NCBI RefSeq assembly: GCF_004210295.1
Contig: NZ_SDAK01000001.1
Span: forward strand, 1,612,001-1,676,000
DNA length: 64,000 nt
Source: Lactococcus sp. S-13
GTDB taxonomy: Bacteria; Bacillota; Bacilli; Lactobacillales; Streptococcaceae
Direction: 5' to 3'
Of this stretch, positions 51,450-61,618 are shown piece by piece. The notes beneath the pieces are model-generated. The model worked only from the letters and a program-made list of their open reading frames with translations, did no database searches and had not been told where the DNA came from. The position numbers were made by a program, and so were the translations under genes. The number at the start of each line of letters is the position of its first letter. The stretch's first letter is position 1.

Positions 51450-54400
51450 ATGGAAATTTTATATACTGAAATCACACAAGATTTGACAGCAGGACTTTTA
51501 GAGATTGTGCTGGAAGAACTTGCTGCGAAGCGAAAAATCTATTATATTGTTCCTTCATCAATGTCTTTTGAAAAGGAAAAAGAAATTTTAGAACGGATTG
51601 GTGCCGGTCAGGACACGGCTGTTTTTGACTTGCTTGTGACAAGGTTCAAACAGCTCCCCTATTATTTTGACAAGAGAGAAAAAGCAACAGAAAAGGTTGA
51701 GTTGGGCTCTGTCGGACTTGCTATGCTTTTTCGTCGGATTTTGAGAAGTTTTTCCAAAGAAGAACTCCCTCTTTATTTTGCCCAACAAAATTCTGCGGGA
51801 TTTTTAGAAATGTTGATTCAACTGCGAGCAGAATTGTTGACTGCCAATTTGAGCGCAGAAGATTTACCAAATAACCCTAAAAATCAAGAATTAAAAAAGA
51901 TATTTTCAAGATTTGAAGAATATCTATCTGCTGACTATGCAAATTTTTCAGAGTTCGGTGATTTTACAACACGAGTTGAGCAAGGAGAATTTGATGAGCA
52001 GCTCAAAGAGGCGGTTATCATTATTGATGGTTATACGCGTTTTTCAGCAGAGGAAGAATTGTTCATTTCAGTTGTGCAAAAGCGTGTGGGACGCCTAGTT
52101 ATTGGAACTTACGCTGACGAAAATTCACTGACGGGCTTATCAGAAAGCATTTATGCTAATGCTGCGCAGATGATTGCAAGATTTAAAGAAAAATTTGGTG
52201 CAAAAATTGTAAAATTCACTGACGGGTTTGTCAACGAAGTTTACAACAAGTTGACACAATTGATTGATCAAGATACACGTTTTGTATTGAGTGATCAGCC
52301 AATAAAACTAGAAGACCATGAGGAAAAAAATTTTCAAATATGGGAAGCGGAGAATCAAACCGCTGAGATTGAACGAGTAGCCAAAGAAATTCGACAAAAA
52401 ATCAGCCAAGGAGTTCACTTTAAAGATTTCACAGTGTTAGTTGGTGATACTAAAGCATATGAGATTACTTTGAAAGAAATCTTCAATCTTTATGAAATTC
52501 CATTTTTCTACGCCCAAGAAGAGGCAATGAGTCAGCATCCATTAATCGTCTTTTTTGAGAGTGTCTACGCAATAAAAAAAAGTAACTATCGCACAGATGA
52601 TGTGGTGAATTTATTGAAAAGTAAGGTTTACACTGATGTAAACTTTGCTGATGAAACTATTGATTACTTTGAATATTATGTGCAAAGATTTAAAATATCA
52701 GGTCGAAAAAAATTTACTGAAACTTTTATTGAAGAGGAGTTTTCACAGCTTGATTCTGTAAATAATTTGCGGGAAAATTTATTAGGAAACAACTCCCCTT
52801 TACAAGAATTCTTAACCAAAAATGTACAAAAAACAGGAAAAAAATGGGTTTCTGATTTAAAAATTCTTCTTGAAAATGGAAATATAATGACGAATATGAA
52901 TCGTTATTTTTCAGAAGCGGAGCAAGAAGGAAACCATAAAATTGCTGACCAACATGAACAAGTTTGGAAAATGCTTCTATCGGTGTTGACAGAATTTACG
53001 TCAGTATTTTCGGACGAAAAAATGAAAGTTCTTGAATTTTTGGACATTCTATTAGCAGGAATGAAAGCAGCAAAATATCGTCAAATTCCAGCGAATGTTG
53101 ACGTCGTAAATGTTAAAGACTACGAACTCGTCGAACCTCAAACTAATCAATATATTTACGCCATTGGATTGAGTCAAACCAATTTTCCACGTATCAAAAA
53201 GAATTCAACACTTTTGTCAGATGCTGAGCGGTTAGAAATCAATGAAAAAACTTCTGAACATCAATTTATTGAGCAGCTCAATGTTGTCAACTATCATAAA
53301 AATATGTTTACAGTCCTTTCACTCATCAATTCTGCAACAAAATCATTAGTCTTATCTATGCCACAGATTATGGGAAATGAACAAGGCGAACTTTCACCAA
53401 TTTTCCAACTTTTTACCAGTCATTCTGATGAAAAAATTCTCAAAAAAGTTCGCAGCGCGAATGCTCAAGAAAGTTTAGAACACGTTGGAAATAGTCGTGC
53501 GGTCATTTCTATGATTGGAAAAATTGAACGAGAACTTGCAGAAAACGAGTCTGAAGATGAGGACAAGCGTACTTTTTGGTCTAGTCTTTTTCGTTTACTT
53601 GTCAAAAATAACCCAGATTTTCAAAAAATCCTTATGGATTTGGATAAAGATATTGAAACGGTTGGGCTTTCTAAAGAAACTTTAAAGCACGTTTATGAAG
53701 ATAAAATCTATGCCTCTGTCAGCAGTTTTGAGCGTTTTTATAACTGCGAATATCAATATTTCTTAGAAAATACCTTAGGCCTTGAAACTTTTGAAAACAT
53801 TGATATTAACTCAAAAATTGTTGGAAATTTCTTCCATGAAGTCTTTGAAAAAATCATGCAAGCACCAGAAATATCAGCAGAAAACTTTGATAAAAAGTTG
53901 ACAGATGTTTTACACGAGGTTGACAAAAACTATGCTCGCTATTTCACTCAAGATGCAACAGCTCGCTTCACTTGGAGTAATCTTGAAGAAATTGTTAAAC
54001 AAACAGCAATTATGTTGAAAAAAACAGTTTCCACCAATAAAATAAAAACTTTATTGACGGAAAGTAGTTTTGGACTTCCTCAAAGTGAGCTAGGAAATTT
54101 TTCAGTAGATGATATCTACTTACGAGGCCAAATTGACCGAGTTGATCAGCTTGTTTCTGAGCGCTTAGGAGCAGTTGATTACAAGTCTAGTGCTCATGCT
54201 TTTAAATTACAAGACGCTTATGACGGATTAAGTTTGCAATTTTTGACTTATCTGGACGTTCTCAAACAGGCTTTTCCCCAACAAAAAATATGGGGTGCGC
54301 TCTATTTACAATTCAAAAATCAACCAATCAATTTAAGTGAAATCAACCAACTTTCAGAAATTTCAAATCTTTTAAATCAATCGATGCGCTATGAAGGTTT

Positions 54401-54749
54401 GCTTTTGTCAGAGGCAGTTGATGAAATTAAATCAATTGATAGCATTGCCGTCAAGAAAAACGATATTTATGCCGAAGATGAATTTGAAGCACTTTTACAG
54501 ATGAACGCCCATCATTATCGCTCAGCAGGCGAGCGACTAAAATCGGGAAAAATTGCCATCAATCCGGTCATGAAGCGCTCCGATGGGATTGATAAATCAG
54601 GAAATGTAAAAGGCTGTCGCTATTGTCCACTAAAATCAATTTGTCGTTTTGAAGCAAATGTACACATGAACGACTACAGCCGTGAAATCGGTCAAAAATC
54701 ACATGCAGAAATTTTAGCAGAACTAAAAGGGGATAAGGGAGATGAGTGA
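51450..54749 (+). CDS. rexB: ATP-dependent nuclease subunit B (RexB/AddB)
   Basis: RexB, 1099 residues, partner of RexA in the lactococcal RecBCD-like enzyme that resects double-strand breaks until it meets Chi. The C-terminal nuclease motif is GAVDYKSS (near 908-915). An iron-sulfur staple is visible as YNCEYQYF (near 765) plus CRYCPLKSIC (near 1055-1070). The N-terminal region is an inactivated helicase, as usual in AddB. CTGACG repeat units lie in frame at 52112-52135, near 52215 and near 53000. The stop overlaps rexA by eight bases, so translation is coupled. Confidence 0.95.
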   Translation: MEILYTEITQDLTAGLLEIVLEELAAKRKIYYIVPSSMSFEKEKEILERIGAGQDTAVFDLLVTRFKQLPYYFDKREKATEKVELGSVGLAMLFRRILRSFSKEELPLYFAQQNSAGFLEMLIQLRAELLTANLSAEDLPNNPKNQELKKIFSRFEEYLSADYANFSEFGDFTTRVEQGEFDEQLKEAVIIIDGYTRFSAEEELFISVVQKRVGRLVIGTYADENSLTGLSESIYANAAQMIARFKEKFGAKIVKFTDGFVNEVYNKLTQLIDQDTRFVLSDQPIKLEDHEEKNFQIWEAENQTAEIERVAKEIRQKISQGVHFKDFTVLVGDTKAYEITLKEIFNLYEIPFFYAQEEAMSQHPLIVFFESVYAIKKSNYRTDDVVNLLKSKVYTDVNFADETIDYFEYYVQRFKISGRKKFTETFIEEEFSQLDSVNNLRENLLGNNSPLQEFLTKNVQKTGKKWVSDLKILLENGNIMTNMNRYFSEAEQEGNHKIADQHEQVWKMLLSVLTEFTSVFSDEKMKVLEFLDILLAGMKAAKYRQIPANVDVVNVKDYELVEPQTNQYIYAIGLSQTNFPRIKKNSTLLSDAERLEINEKTSEHQFIEQLNVVNYHKNMFTVLSLINSATKSLVLSMPQIMGNEQGELSPIFQLFTSHSDEKILKKVRSANAQESLEHVGNSRAVISMIGKIERELAENESEDEDKRTFWSSLFRLLVKNNPDFQKILMDLDKDIETVGLSKETLKHVYEDKIYASVSSFERFYNCEYQYFLENTLGLETFENIDINSKIVGNFFHEVFEKIMQAPEISAENFDKKLTDVLHEVDKNYARYFTQDATARFTWSNLEEIVKQTAIMLKKTVSTNKIKTLLTESSFGLPQSELGNFSVDDIYLRGQIDRVDQLVSERLGAVDYKSSAHAFKLQDAYDGLSLQFLTYLDVLKQAFPQQKIWGALYLQFKNQPINLSEINQLSEISNLLNQSMRYEGLLLSEAVDEIKSIDSIAVKKNDIYAEDEFEALLQMNAHHYRSAGERLKSGKIAINPVMKRSDGIDKSGNVKGCRYCPLKSICRFEANVHMNDYSREIGQKSHAEILAELKGDKGDE

Positions 54750-57700
54750 AATCAAACTAACACCAGAACAAGAAGAGGCAATTTATAGTTCTGGGAAAAA
54801 TATTTTAGTTTCCGCCAGTGCAGGATCAGGAAAAACCTTTGTCATGGCGCAGAGAATTGTTGAGAAGGTAAAAAAAGGAGTTGAAATTGATCGGCTTTTC
54901 ATCTCAACCTTTACAAAAAAAGCAGCGAGTGAGCTGCGAATGCGTCTAGAAAGAGATTTGAAAAAGGCTAGAAAAAACAGTTTTGACAACGAAGAGCGTT
55001 ATAAATTGACACTTGCTTTACAGAATTTGTCAAATGCAGACATCGGAACAATGGACAGTTTTACTCAAAAACTTACCAAAATGCATTTTAACCGTGTCAA
55101 TATTGATCCAAATTTTCGAATTTTAGCGGATCAAACCGAAAGTGATTTGATTAAGCAGGAAGTATTTGAGACTTTAGTTGAAGAATATTTGTCTAATTCA
55201 GAAGAAGTAAACATCGATAAAAAATCATTTGAGCAGTTGATTAAGAACTTCTCTAAAGATCGCAACATTTCAGGGTTTCAAGATGTAGTGTACAGTGTTT
55301 ACAGATTTGCATCGGCGACAGAAAATCCGTTAAAATGGTTAGAAAATCAGTTCTTGAAAGGTTTTGAAACTTATCGCTCCTTGAGTGATTTATCACCAAG
55401 TTTTACAGAAAACGGTAAAGAAAATTTATTGGATTTTTTTGAACTTCTAGAGCGTTCTCTAACTAATGATGTTATTGCTAAAAAAGGAGCAGGTCGAGAT
55501 AAGGCAAATATTATCTTAGATAATAAAAAAGAGCTTTTAGAAGCACTAAGCACGAAAAATTTTACAAGTTTCTCTGAACTTTTTTTGACATTAGATACGG
55601 ATATCCGTGTAGGTTCATCAAAAGACGAAACGATTTCAGCATTGAAAAAAGAATTTTCAGCTCAAAAGCAAGAACTAGTAGGTTCTAAAAGTAAACCAGG
55701 AGAAATTCGTCAATTTGTCAATAAAGTTAAACATGGACAAGTGATTGAAAAATATCAAAATCAAGCTTTAGAAGTTGCAAAAAACTTACAGAAATTTGTT
55801 ATTCAGTTTTATAAGACTTACTTAGAGCGAAAACGTCTCGAAAATGCTTTCGAATACTCGGATATTGCTCATTTTGCGATTGAAATTTTGGAAGAAAATC
55901 CAGATATTCGAGAAAATTTACGCGAGCACTATAACGAAATTATGATTGATGAGTATCAAGATACAAGCCATACACAAGAACGGATGTTGGAGTTACTTTC
56001 TAACGGATATAATCTATTTATGGTAGGTGATATTAAACAGTCAATTTATGGCTTTCGTCTGGCTGATCCGGGCTTGTTTTTAGAAAAATATAAAACTTAT
56101 AATGAAGCTCAAAATCCTAATCAACTTATTCGCTTAAAAGAAAATTTTCGCTCGCGTGGTGAGGTTTTGACTTTTACTAATGATGTTTTCAAACATTTGA
56201 TGAATGAGAAGCTAGGGGAGATGGTTTACGGCAAAGAAGAAGCGCTTGTCCAAGGAAACACTACCGATTATCCCAGTGAGTTGGACAAGGAATACTATCC
56301 AGAATTACTGTTATATAAAGAAAATGCAGATGATGAGTTGAATGATGAATCCGAAGAAAATATCTCAGATGGTGAAATTAAAGGTGCGGCGCAAGAAATA
56401 AAAAGTTTAATCGCCTCAGGAGTTGAACCGAAAGATATCGCAATTTTAGTTCGTTCAAAATCAAATAATAATAAAATTGAAGATGTTTTACTAAGTTACG
56501 ATATCCCAGTTGTTCTGGACGAAGGGCGCGTTGATTTCTTAAAATCAATGGAAGTTTTAGTCATGCTAGATGTTTTGCGAGCAATTGATAATCCATTGTA
56601 TGACCTGTCTTTAGTTGCATTGTTACGCTCACCTTTATTCAGTTTTAATGAAGATGAGTTGACCAAAATAAGTTTGCAAGCTACTCGTGATACACGTTTT
56701 TGGGATAAAGTTCAACTTTCAGTGGAAAAAAATGGAGCAAATCCAGAGCTTATTGACTCATCACTTCAGAAAAAACTGCTCAATTTCTATCGGAAGTTTA
56801 CAGGTTGGCGTAAACTTGTCAATCAAATTTCAATCCATGAATTGCTGTGGAAAATTTATATAGAAACCTATTATTTTGATTATGTGGGTGCCTTAAAAAA
56901 TGGAGAGATGCGTCAAGCTAATCTGCAAGCTTTATCTATCCGGGCAGAAGTTTACGAAAACTCAGGTTATAAAGGTTTATTTAAATTTATTCGTCTCATT
57001 AATAAGTTTATGGAGCAAAATAATGATTTAGCTTCAGTTAATATTAAACTACCACAAAATGCTGTACGTGTGATGACCTTCCATAAATCAAAAGGACTAG
57101 AATTTGATTATGTTTTCCTAATGAATTTACAATCTCGGTTCAATGAACGCGACTTAAAAGGAAATGTTATTCTAAGCCGTGAAAATGGCTTAGGAATGAA
57201 GTATCTTGCAGATCTAAAAGGAGAGCCTGAAGTAGATACAGAATTTCCCTATGCTTTAGTAAAAATGGAAACCCTCCCTTATACAGTCAATAAAGAATTA
57301 AAACAAAATGCAGGACTTTCAGAGGAAATGAGGGTTTTATATGTTGCATTTACAAGGGCTAAGAGAAAGTTATACCTTGTAGGAAAAATCAAAGAAACCG
57401 ATAAAAAACAGGCACTTGATTATTACGAAACAGCTGTACTAGAACAGAATGTTCTTAGTGATAAGTTTCGAAAATCGAGCAAAGGATTTCAACATTGGTT
57501 GTTGGCTCTACAAGCAACAACATCGCTCCCTATGAAGATGAATATTTATACAAAAGAGGATTTACAACAGCAACAAAAGGGATTTTCAAGCCAACCTAAC
57601 TTCAAAAAACTTGTCGAAGACTCAGCTAAATTTGATAATATTATGGCTTTTTCTGAAGAAATAAAAAATGCTCAGAAAATAATGACCTACGAGTACCCCC

Positions 57701-58350
57701 ATCAAGCAGCCACGGAGCTTGCAAGTATTCAAACTCCAAGTCAAGTGAAAAAACGGAGCTATGAAAAACAACTTGAAGTTGGTAATATTCAACCCATTAG
57801 TGAATTTGTCCGAGTAAAAAATCTGGATTTTTCTGACTTTGAATCAAAAAAAATTACAGCAGCAAAAATTGGTTCTGCAATTCATAGTTTCATGCAATAT
57901 GCAGATTTTTCTCGAGTAAATTTGGTCAACTTTCAAAGAACCCTTGATGAGATGGGATTTGATGAAAAGTTGAAACGACAGATTGATCTTGAAAAAATCT
58001 TGACTTTATTTGACACAGACTTTGGTCAATTGTTAATCGATAACGTCAATAAGACAGTAAAAGAGGCCCCTTTTTCAATGTTGAGAACGGATGATTTGGC
58101 GGGTGAGCAATACATTGTTCGGGGGATTTGTGATGGATTCATTCGCTTAGAAGATCGAATTGTTTTATTTGATTATAAGACAGACCGATTTACAAAAATT
58201 TCGGATATCGCTGAAATAAAGAATCGCTATCAAGAACAGATGGAACTTTATAGTGAGGCTTTGAGAAAGGCGTATGGAATTGCCCAAGTTGACAAATATT
58301 TAATTTTATTAGGAGGATCGACGAAAGTTTTTGTTGAAAAATTAGATTAA
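54742..58350 (+). CDS. rexA: ATP-dependent helicase/nuclease subunit A (RexA/AddA)
   Basis: RexA, 1202 residues, a UvrD-type helicase plus nuclease. Walker A is SASAGSGKTF (about 23-31), motif II MIDEYQDTSH (near 402), motif III GDIKQSIYGFR, motif IV LKENFRSRGEV, motif V MTFHKSKGLEFDYVF and motif VI VLYVAFTRAKRKLYLVG. The C-terminal nuclease motif is VLFDYKTDRF (near 1143), preceded by RGICDGFIRLED. It forms the heterodimer with RexB encoded just upstream. Confidence 0.97.
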   Translation: MSEIKLTPEQEEAIYSSGKNILVSASAGSGKTFVMAQRIVEKVKKGVEIDRLFISTFTKKAASELRMRLERDLKKARKNSFDNEERYKLTLALQNLSNADIGTMDSFTQKLTKMHFNRVNIDPNFRILADQTESDLIKQEVFETLVEEYLSNSEEVNIDKKSFEQLIKNFSKDRNISGFQDVVYSVYRFASATENPLKWLENQFLKGFETYRSLSDLSPSFTENGKENLLDFFELLERSLTNDVIAKKGAGRDKANIILDNKKELLEALSTKNFTSFSELFLTLDTDIRVGSSKDETISALKKEFSAQKQELVGSKSKPGEIRQFVNKVKHGQVIEKYQNQALEVAKNLQKFVIQFYKTYLERKRLENAFEYSDIAHFAIEILEENPDIRENLREHYNEIMIDEYQDTSHTQERMLELLSNGYNLFMVGDIKQSIYGFRLADPGLFLEKYKTYNEAQNPNQLIRLKENFRSRGEVLTFTNDVFKHLMNEKLGEMVYGKEEALVQGNTTDYPSELDKEYYPELLLYKENADDELNDESEENISDGEIKGAAQEIKSLIASGVEPKDIAILVRSKSNNNKIEDVLLSYDIPVVLDEGRVDFLKSMEVLVMLDVLRAIDNPLYDLSLVALLRSPLFSFNEDELTKISLQATRDTRFWDKVQLSVEKNGANPELIDSSLQKKLLNFYRKFTGWRKLVNQISIHELLWKIYIETYYFDYVGALKNGEMRQANLQALSIRAEVYENSGYKGLFKFIRLINKFMEQNNDLASVNIKLPQNAVRVMTFHKSKGLEFDYVFLMNLQSRFNERDLKGNVILSRENGLGMKYLADLKGEPEVDTEFPYALVKMETLPYTVNKELKQNAGLSEEMRVLYVAFTRAKRKLYLVGKIKETDKKQALDYYETAVLEQNVLSDKFRKSSKGFQHWLLALQATTSLPMKMNIYTKEDLQQQQKGFSSQPNFKKLVEDSAKFDNIMAFSEEIKNAQKIMTYEYPHQAATELASIQTPSQVKKRSYEKQLEVGNIQPISEFVRVKNLDFSDFESKKITAAKIGSAIHSFMQYADFSRVNLVNFQRTLDEMGFDEKLKRQIDLEKILTLFDTDFGQLLIDNVNKTVKEAPFSMLRTDDLAGEQYIVRGICDGFIRLEDRIVLFDYKTDRFTKISDIAEIKNRYQEQMELYSEALRKAYGIAQVDKYLILLGGSTKVFVEKLD

Positions 58351-58386
58351 ATCTTATAAAAATTTATCAGAGAAGAAGGAAGAAAA

Positions 58387-58590
58387 ATGCAAGATTACGA
58401 ACTTGGGTCGATTGTAGAAATGAAAAAACCCCATGCGTGTACGATTAAAGCCACAGGGAAAAAAGCAAATGCTTGGGAAATTGTACGTCTAGGGGCAGAT
58501 ATTAGAATAAAATGTACGAATTGCAACCATGAAGTGATGATGGGGAGATTTGATTTTAATAAAAAGTTGAAAAAAATACTACAAAAATAA
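58387..58590 (+). CDS. DUF951 small protein
   Basis: A 67-residue basic protein of the DUF951 family, conserved in low-GC Gram-positive bacteria. It has a zinc-knuckle-like pair (KCTNCNHEVMMGR, about 40-52) and an earlier cysteine (HACTIK). Function unknown; nucleic-acid binding is plausible. It follows rexA by 36 bases with a GAAGGAAG site and ends at a strong terminator. A gene of this family commonly precedes ychF. Confidence 0.88.
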   Translation: MQDYELGSIVEMKKPHACTIKATGKKANAWEIVRLGADIRIKCTNCNHEVMMGRFDFNKKLKKILQK

Positions 58591-58617
58591 AGCAACAAAA
58601 GTTGCTTTATTTTTTTG
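58588..58617 (+). terminator. Terminator of the rexBA-DUF951 operon
   Basis: ATAAAGCAAC and GTTGCTTTAT arms with a four-base loop, followed by a T run. Confidence 0.85.
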
Positions 58618-58633
58618 CGATGAAAGGAATGTA

Positions 58634-59191
58634 TCAGTTGTAAACTGCTTTTAGGTTAAATTTGAGATATTTGATTAACCAAAAATAAAGTAGTTTTGTA
58701 AATTTCCAAATATAAGGAAGTCCTAGAATAGTCAATGAGCAACCAACAATCCCCAATAGCCAATACCACCAATCAAAACCCGTTGCTCCTGTAGCGTTGA
58801 TGAAAGTAATCGAAGGGTTGTGTGTGGCTGTAGCAAAAATCATCAAGAAAGGGGCAAGTAGTAAGGCTAAAAGAACCATATAAACAGCGGCAAGAACTAG
58901 TACAATAGCAACAATGAGCCAGACACCAAGCACAAAATTAAAGAGCAAGATGCCAAATCCGGCGAAAAGATTGAGGTGTTTTTTTCTTTTTTGAGGTTGG
59001 ATTCCTTCGGTTAATGCAGTTAAGTCAGTGTCATAAATTTGGGCTAGTGAAATCAATGTTTCAAGATTTGGTTCTGTCTTTCCGGCCTCCCAACGCGAAA
59101 TGGCTTGACGACTGAAATAAAGTTCTTTTGCGACTTCCTCTTGGGTTAAATTTTGGGCAAGTCGTGCTTTTTGTAGATTTTCTCCGAGCAT
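58634..59191 (-). CDS. XRE-type HTH protein with membrane tail (185 aa)
   Basis: An N-terminal XRE helix-turn-helix (NLQKARLAQNLTQEEVAKEL, RQAISRWEAGKTEPN; residues 5-42) and a cytoplasmic linker precede three hydrophobic segments (about 74-98, 98-122 and 145-165). Membrane-tethered XRE regulators of this plan sense envelope or small-molecule signals in some Firmicutes; the signal here is unknown. The ATG at 59191 has an AAGGAG site. It is one of three such genes within 3 kb. Confidence 0.82.
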   Translation of the reverse strand: MLGENLQKARLAQNLTQEEVAKELYFSRQAISRWEAGKTEPNLETLISLAQIYDTDLTALTEGIQPQKRKKHLNLFAGFGILLFNFVLGVWLIVAIVLVLAAVYMVLLALLLAPFLMIFATATHNPSITFINATGATGFDWWYWLLGIVGCSLTILGLPYIWKFTKLLYFWLIKYLKFNLKAVYN

Positions 59192-59376
59192 TTTTTATCT
59201 CCTTGATAGGTGAGGGTAGGAGTCTTGGACTCCCTTTGTGTACATTCTCATTATCAACTAAAAAAAATCAAATATCAAGCGATTTTAAGTAAAAGGAAAG
59301 CAACATTTTGTGGCTTTTAAGTTGTTTGTCGTGCAATGGATGTTTTGTGGAAAGGTTGTAAACGTGTAAACCCAGG

Positions 59377-59853
59377 CTATTTTTTTAATCGGATTGTTTT
59401 GATTGTCCAAAGACTAATAAAGTAAAGTGGAATGGCAAGAAAAATAAAGAAAGTAAATTTGCCAATTTCCAAGAGGGTAGCTCCATTAGAAAAACTGAGT
59501 ATAGAGTAAGCTACTCCTCCCAAGAGTAGTCCCCATAAGCAAAAAAGCCAGAGGAAAAGAGCGAATTGTAGATACTTGAACCAGAAAAAATTTATTCTCA
59601 TCATATCTTGGATATAATCTCGATTTATTTTAAAGAAGTTACTTTGTTTAGGTGTGACAAGTTCTCTGATAAGTTCATCCGTTGTACAGCTGTAGAGATT
59701 ACTTAAGTCTTTTAGATAGTAAATATTTGGAAGTGTTCGGTCAGTTTCCCAACGTGAAACAGTTTGTCTTGTAACAAATAATTTTTCTGCGACTTCTTCT
59801 TGAGTAAACTGTGATTTTATTCTTGCTTTTTGCAAATTTTCTCCAAAAGTCAT
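59377..59853 (-). CDS. XRE-type HTH protein with membrane tail (158 aa)
   Basis: An XRE helix-turn-helix (GENLQKARIKSQFTQEEVAEKL, RQTVSRWETDRTLPN; residues 4-43) is followed by about 40 residues and two membrane segments (about 95-120 and 128-152). Closely similar at the N-terminus to the 58634-59191 protein, so they are probably paralogues. The ATG at 59853 has an AAGGACACC site. It diverges from ychF, and the promoters share a 130-base space. Confidence 0.8.
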   Translation of the reverse strand: MTFGENLQKARIKSQFTQEEVAEKLFVTRQTVSRWETDRTLPNIYYLKDLSNLYSCTTDELIRELVTPKQSNFFKINRDYIQDMMRINFFWFKYLQFALFLWLFCLWGLLLGGVAYSILSFSNGATLLEIGKFTFFIFLAIPLYFISLWTIKTIRLKK

Positions 59854-59940
59854 GTGGTGTCCTTATTTCGATTTGTTGATTTTATTTTAACTCAAATCAA
59901 ATGAATTACAAGCAACAAACCTGTTGCAATGAAGGTTTTT

Positions 59941-59969
59941 TTGTCTTTTCTTTTGATTTACGATATAAT
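59941..59969 (+). promoter_or_regulatory. ychF promoter
   Basis: -35 TTGTCT (59941-59946), 17-base spacer and -10 TATAAT (59964-59969). Confidence 0.65.
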
Positions 59970-60002
59970 GAAACAAGATTATTTATAAAGGAAATAGAAA
60001 AA

Positions 60003-61118
60003 ATGGCTTTAACAGCAGGTATCGTTGGTTTACCCAATGTTGGTAAATCAACACTTTTTAACGCAATTACAAAAGCAGGCGCGGAGGCTGCAAACTATCC
60101 TTTCGCAACAATTGATCCTAATGTTGGTATGGTTGAAGTTCCAGATGAACGCTTGAACAAATTGACTGAGTTGATTAAACCGAAGAAAACTGTTCCAACT
60201 ACTTTTGAGTTTACTGATATTGCAGGAATTGTTAAAGGGGCTTCACGGGGTGAAGGTTTAGGGAATAAATTCCTAGCCAATATCCGTGAAGTGGACGCGA
60301 TTGTCCACGTTGTTCGTGCTTTTGATGACGAAAATGTTATGCGGGAAAACAATCGTGAAGATGCCTTTGTAGATCCAATGGCAGATATTGAAACCATCAA
60401 CTTGGAATTGATCTTGGCAGACTTGGAATCGGTCAATAAACGCTATGCGCGTGTTGAAAAGATTGCTCGTACAGCAAAAGATAAAGAGGCGGTTGCAGAA
60501 TTTAACGTACTGAAAAAAATCAAACCTGTACTTGAAGATGGAAAATCAGCACGTACAGTCGAGTTTGATGAAGACGAAGCAAAAGTTGTCAAAAGTTTAT
60601 TCTTATTGACAACGAAACCAGTGCTCTATGTGGCAAATGTTTCTGAAGATGAGGTGGGTGAGCCTGATAATATTGAGTACGTCAAACAAATTCGTGAATT
60701 TGCGGCGACTGAAAATGCAGAGGTTGCTGTGATTTCTGCACGCGTGGAGGAAGAAATTTCAGAACTTGAAGATGATGAAAAAGCAGAATTTTTAGAAGCG
60801 ATTGGTCTGCATGAGTCTGGTGTAGATATGTTGACTCGAGCTGCTTATCATCTTCTGGGACTTGCGACTTACTTTACAGCCGGCGAAAAAGAAGTGCGCG
60901 CATGGACCTTCAAACGAGGAATGAAAGCTCCTCAGATGGCTGGAATCATCCACACAGATTTTGAGAAAGGATTTATCCGTGCTGTAACGATGTCGTATGA
61001 GGATTTACTTAAATATGGCTCAGAAAAAGCTGTTCGTGAAGCTGGTCGTTTGCGTGAAGAAGGTAAGGAATATATTGGTCAAGATGGAGATATTATGGAG
61101 TTCCGTTTTAATGTGTAA
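60003..61118 (+). CDS. ychF: Redox-regulated ATPase YchF (Obg-like)
   Basis: YchF/OLA1-type P-loop NTPase, 371 residues, which binds ATP more readily than GTP and associates with ribosomes in stress control. G1 is [19 protein letters not shown]3 [17 protein letters not shown], and a TGS domain ends the chain ([41 protein letters not shown]). The start at 60003 has an AAAGGAA site and begins the family N-terminus [12 protein letters not shown]; a longer in-frame start at 59901 precedes the promoter. The last 42 codons are duplicated in diverged form at 61622-61750. It contains a Chi sequence (60446-60452). Confidence 0.97.
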   Translation: MALTAGIVGLPNVGKSTLFNAITKAGAEAANYPFATIDPNVGMVEVPDERLNKLTELIKPKKTVPTTFEFTDIAGIVKGASRGEGLGNKFLANIREVDAIVHVVRAFDDENVMRENNREDAFVDPMADIETINLELILADLESVNKRYARVEKIARTAKDKEAVAEFNVLKKIKPVLEDGKSARTVEFDEDEAKVVKSLFLLTTKPVLYVANVSEDEVGEPDNIEYVKQIREFAATENAEVAVISARVEEEISELEDDEKAEFLEAIGLHESGVDMLTRAAYHLLGLATYFTAGEKEVRAWTFKRGMKAPQMAGIIHTDFEKGFIRAVTMSYEDLLKYGSEKAVREAGRLREEGKEYIGQDGDIMEFRFNV

Positions 61119-61144
61119 AGCTTTAGTGTAAACCTGATAAATTT

Positions 61145-61173
61145 TGAAAATGCACCGGATTGGTGCATTTTTG
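61145..61173 (+). terminator. Terminator of ychF
   Basis: AAAATGCACC and GGTGCATTTT arms with a five-base loop, followed by T residues. Confidence 0.8.
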
Positions 61174-61243
61174 CAACCTGAAAGTGCTTGTGGAGCAAGA
61201 TAAAAAGCGTTATGCTTAAGGCATGACATGAAAGGAAAGCAAC

Positions 61244-61582
61244 ATGGAAATTTCGGAACTTATCAAAGAAAATCGTAAACTGAAAAAGCTTAGTCAAGAA
61301 GATTTGGCAAAACAACTCCATATTTCACGTCAATCTATCTCTAAATGGGAAACTGGAAAAACACTACCCACGACTGACCAGTTGATTCTCTTAAGTGAAA
61401 TTTTTGATTTGTCTTTGGACACGTTGCTCAAAGGTGACCCCAATATGAAAGAAAAAGTGAAAAAAGAAAGTAGCCAATTTTTGTGGTGGAAAGATCCGAT
61501 TACCCGCCGGATTATGTTTGTTTTTTGGTCGGTAATCATTCCGCTCCTCTTTATCTTGAAGTATGTTCTCCATCTATTTTAA
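61244..61582 (+). CDS. XRE-type HTH protein with one membrane helix (112 aa)
   Basis: An XRE helix-turn-helix (LIKENRKLKKLSQEDLAKQLHI, RQSISKWETGKTLPTTD; residues 5-45) and a charged linker are followed by one C-terminal membrane helix (IMFVFWSVIIPLLFILKYVL, about 89-108). The ATG at 61244 has an AAAGGAAAG site. It sits between ychF and a second, diverged copy of the ychF tail, so it lies next to a recombination join. Function unknown; membrane-tethered regulator by inference. Confidence 0.8.
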   Translation: MEISELIKENRKLKKLSQEDLAKQLHISRQSISKWETGKTLPTTDQLILLSEIFDLSLDTLLKGDPNMKEKVKKESSQFLWWKDPITRRIMFVFWSVIIPLLFILKYVLHLF

Positions 61583-61618
61583 AAGAAAAGTCGAAAATTT
61601 TTAAAATTACTTACACTA

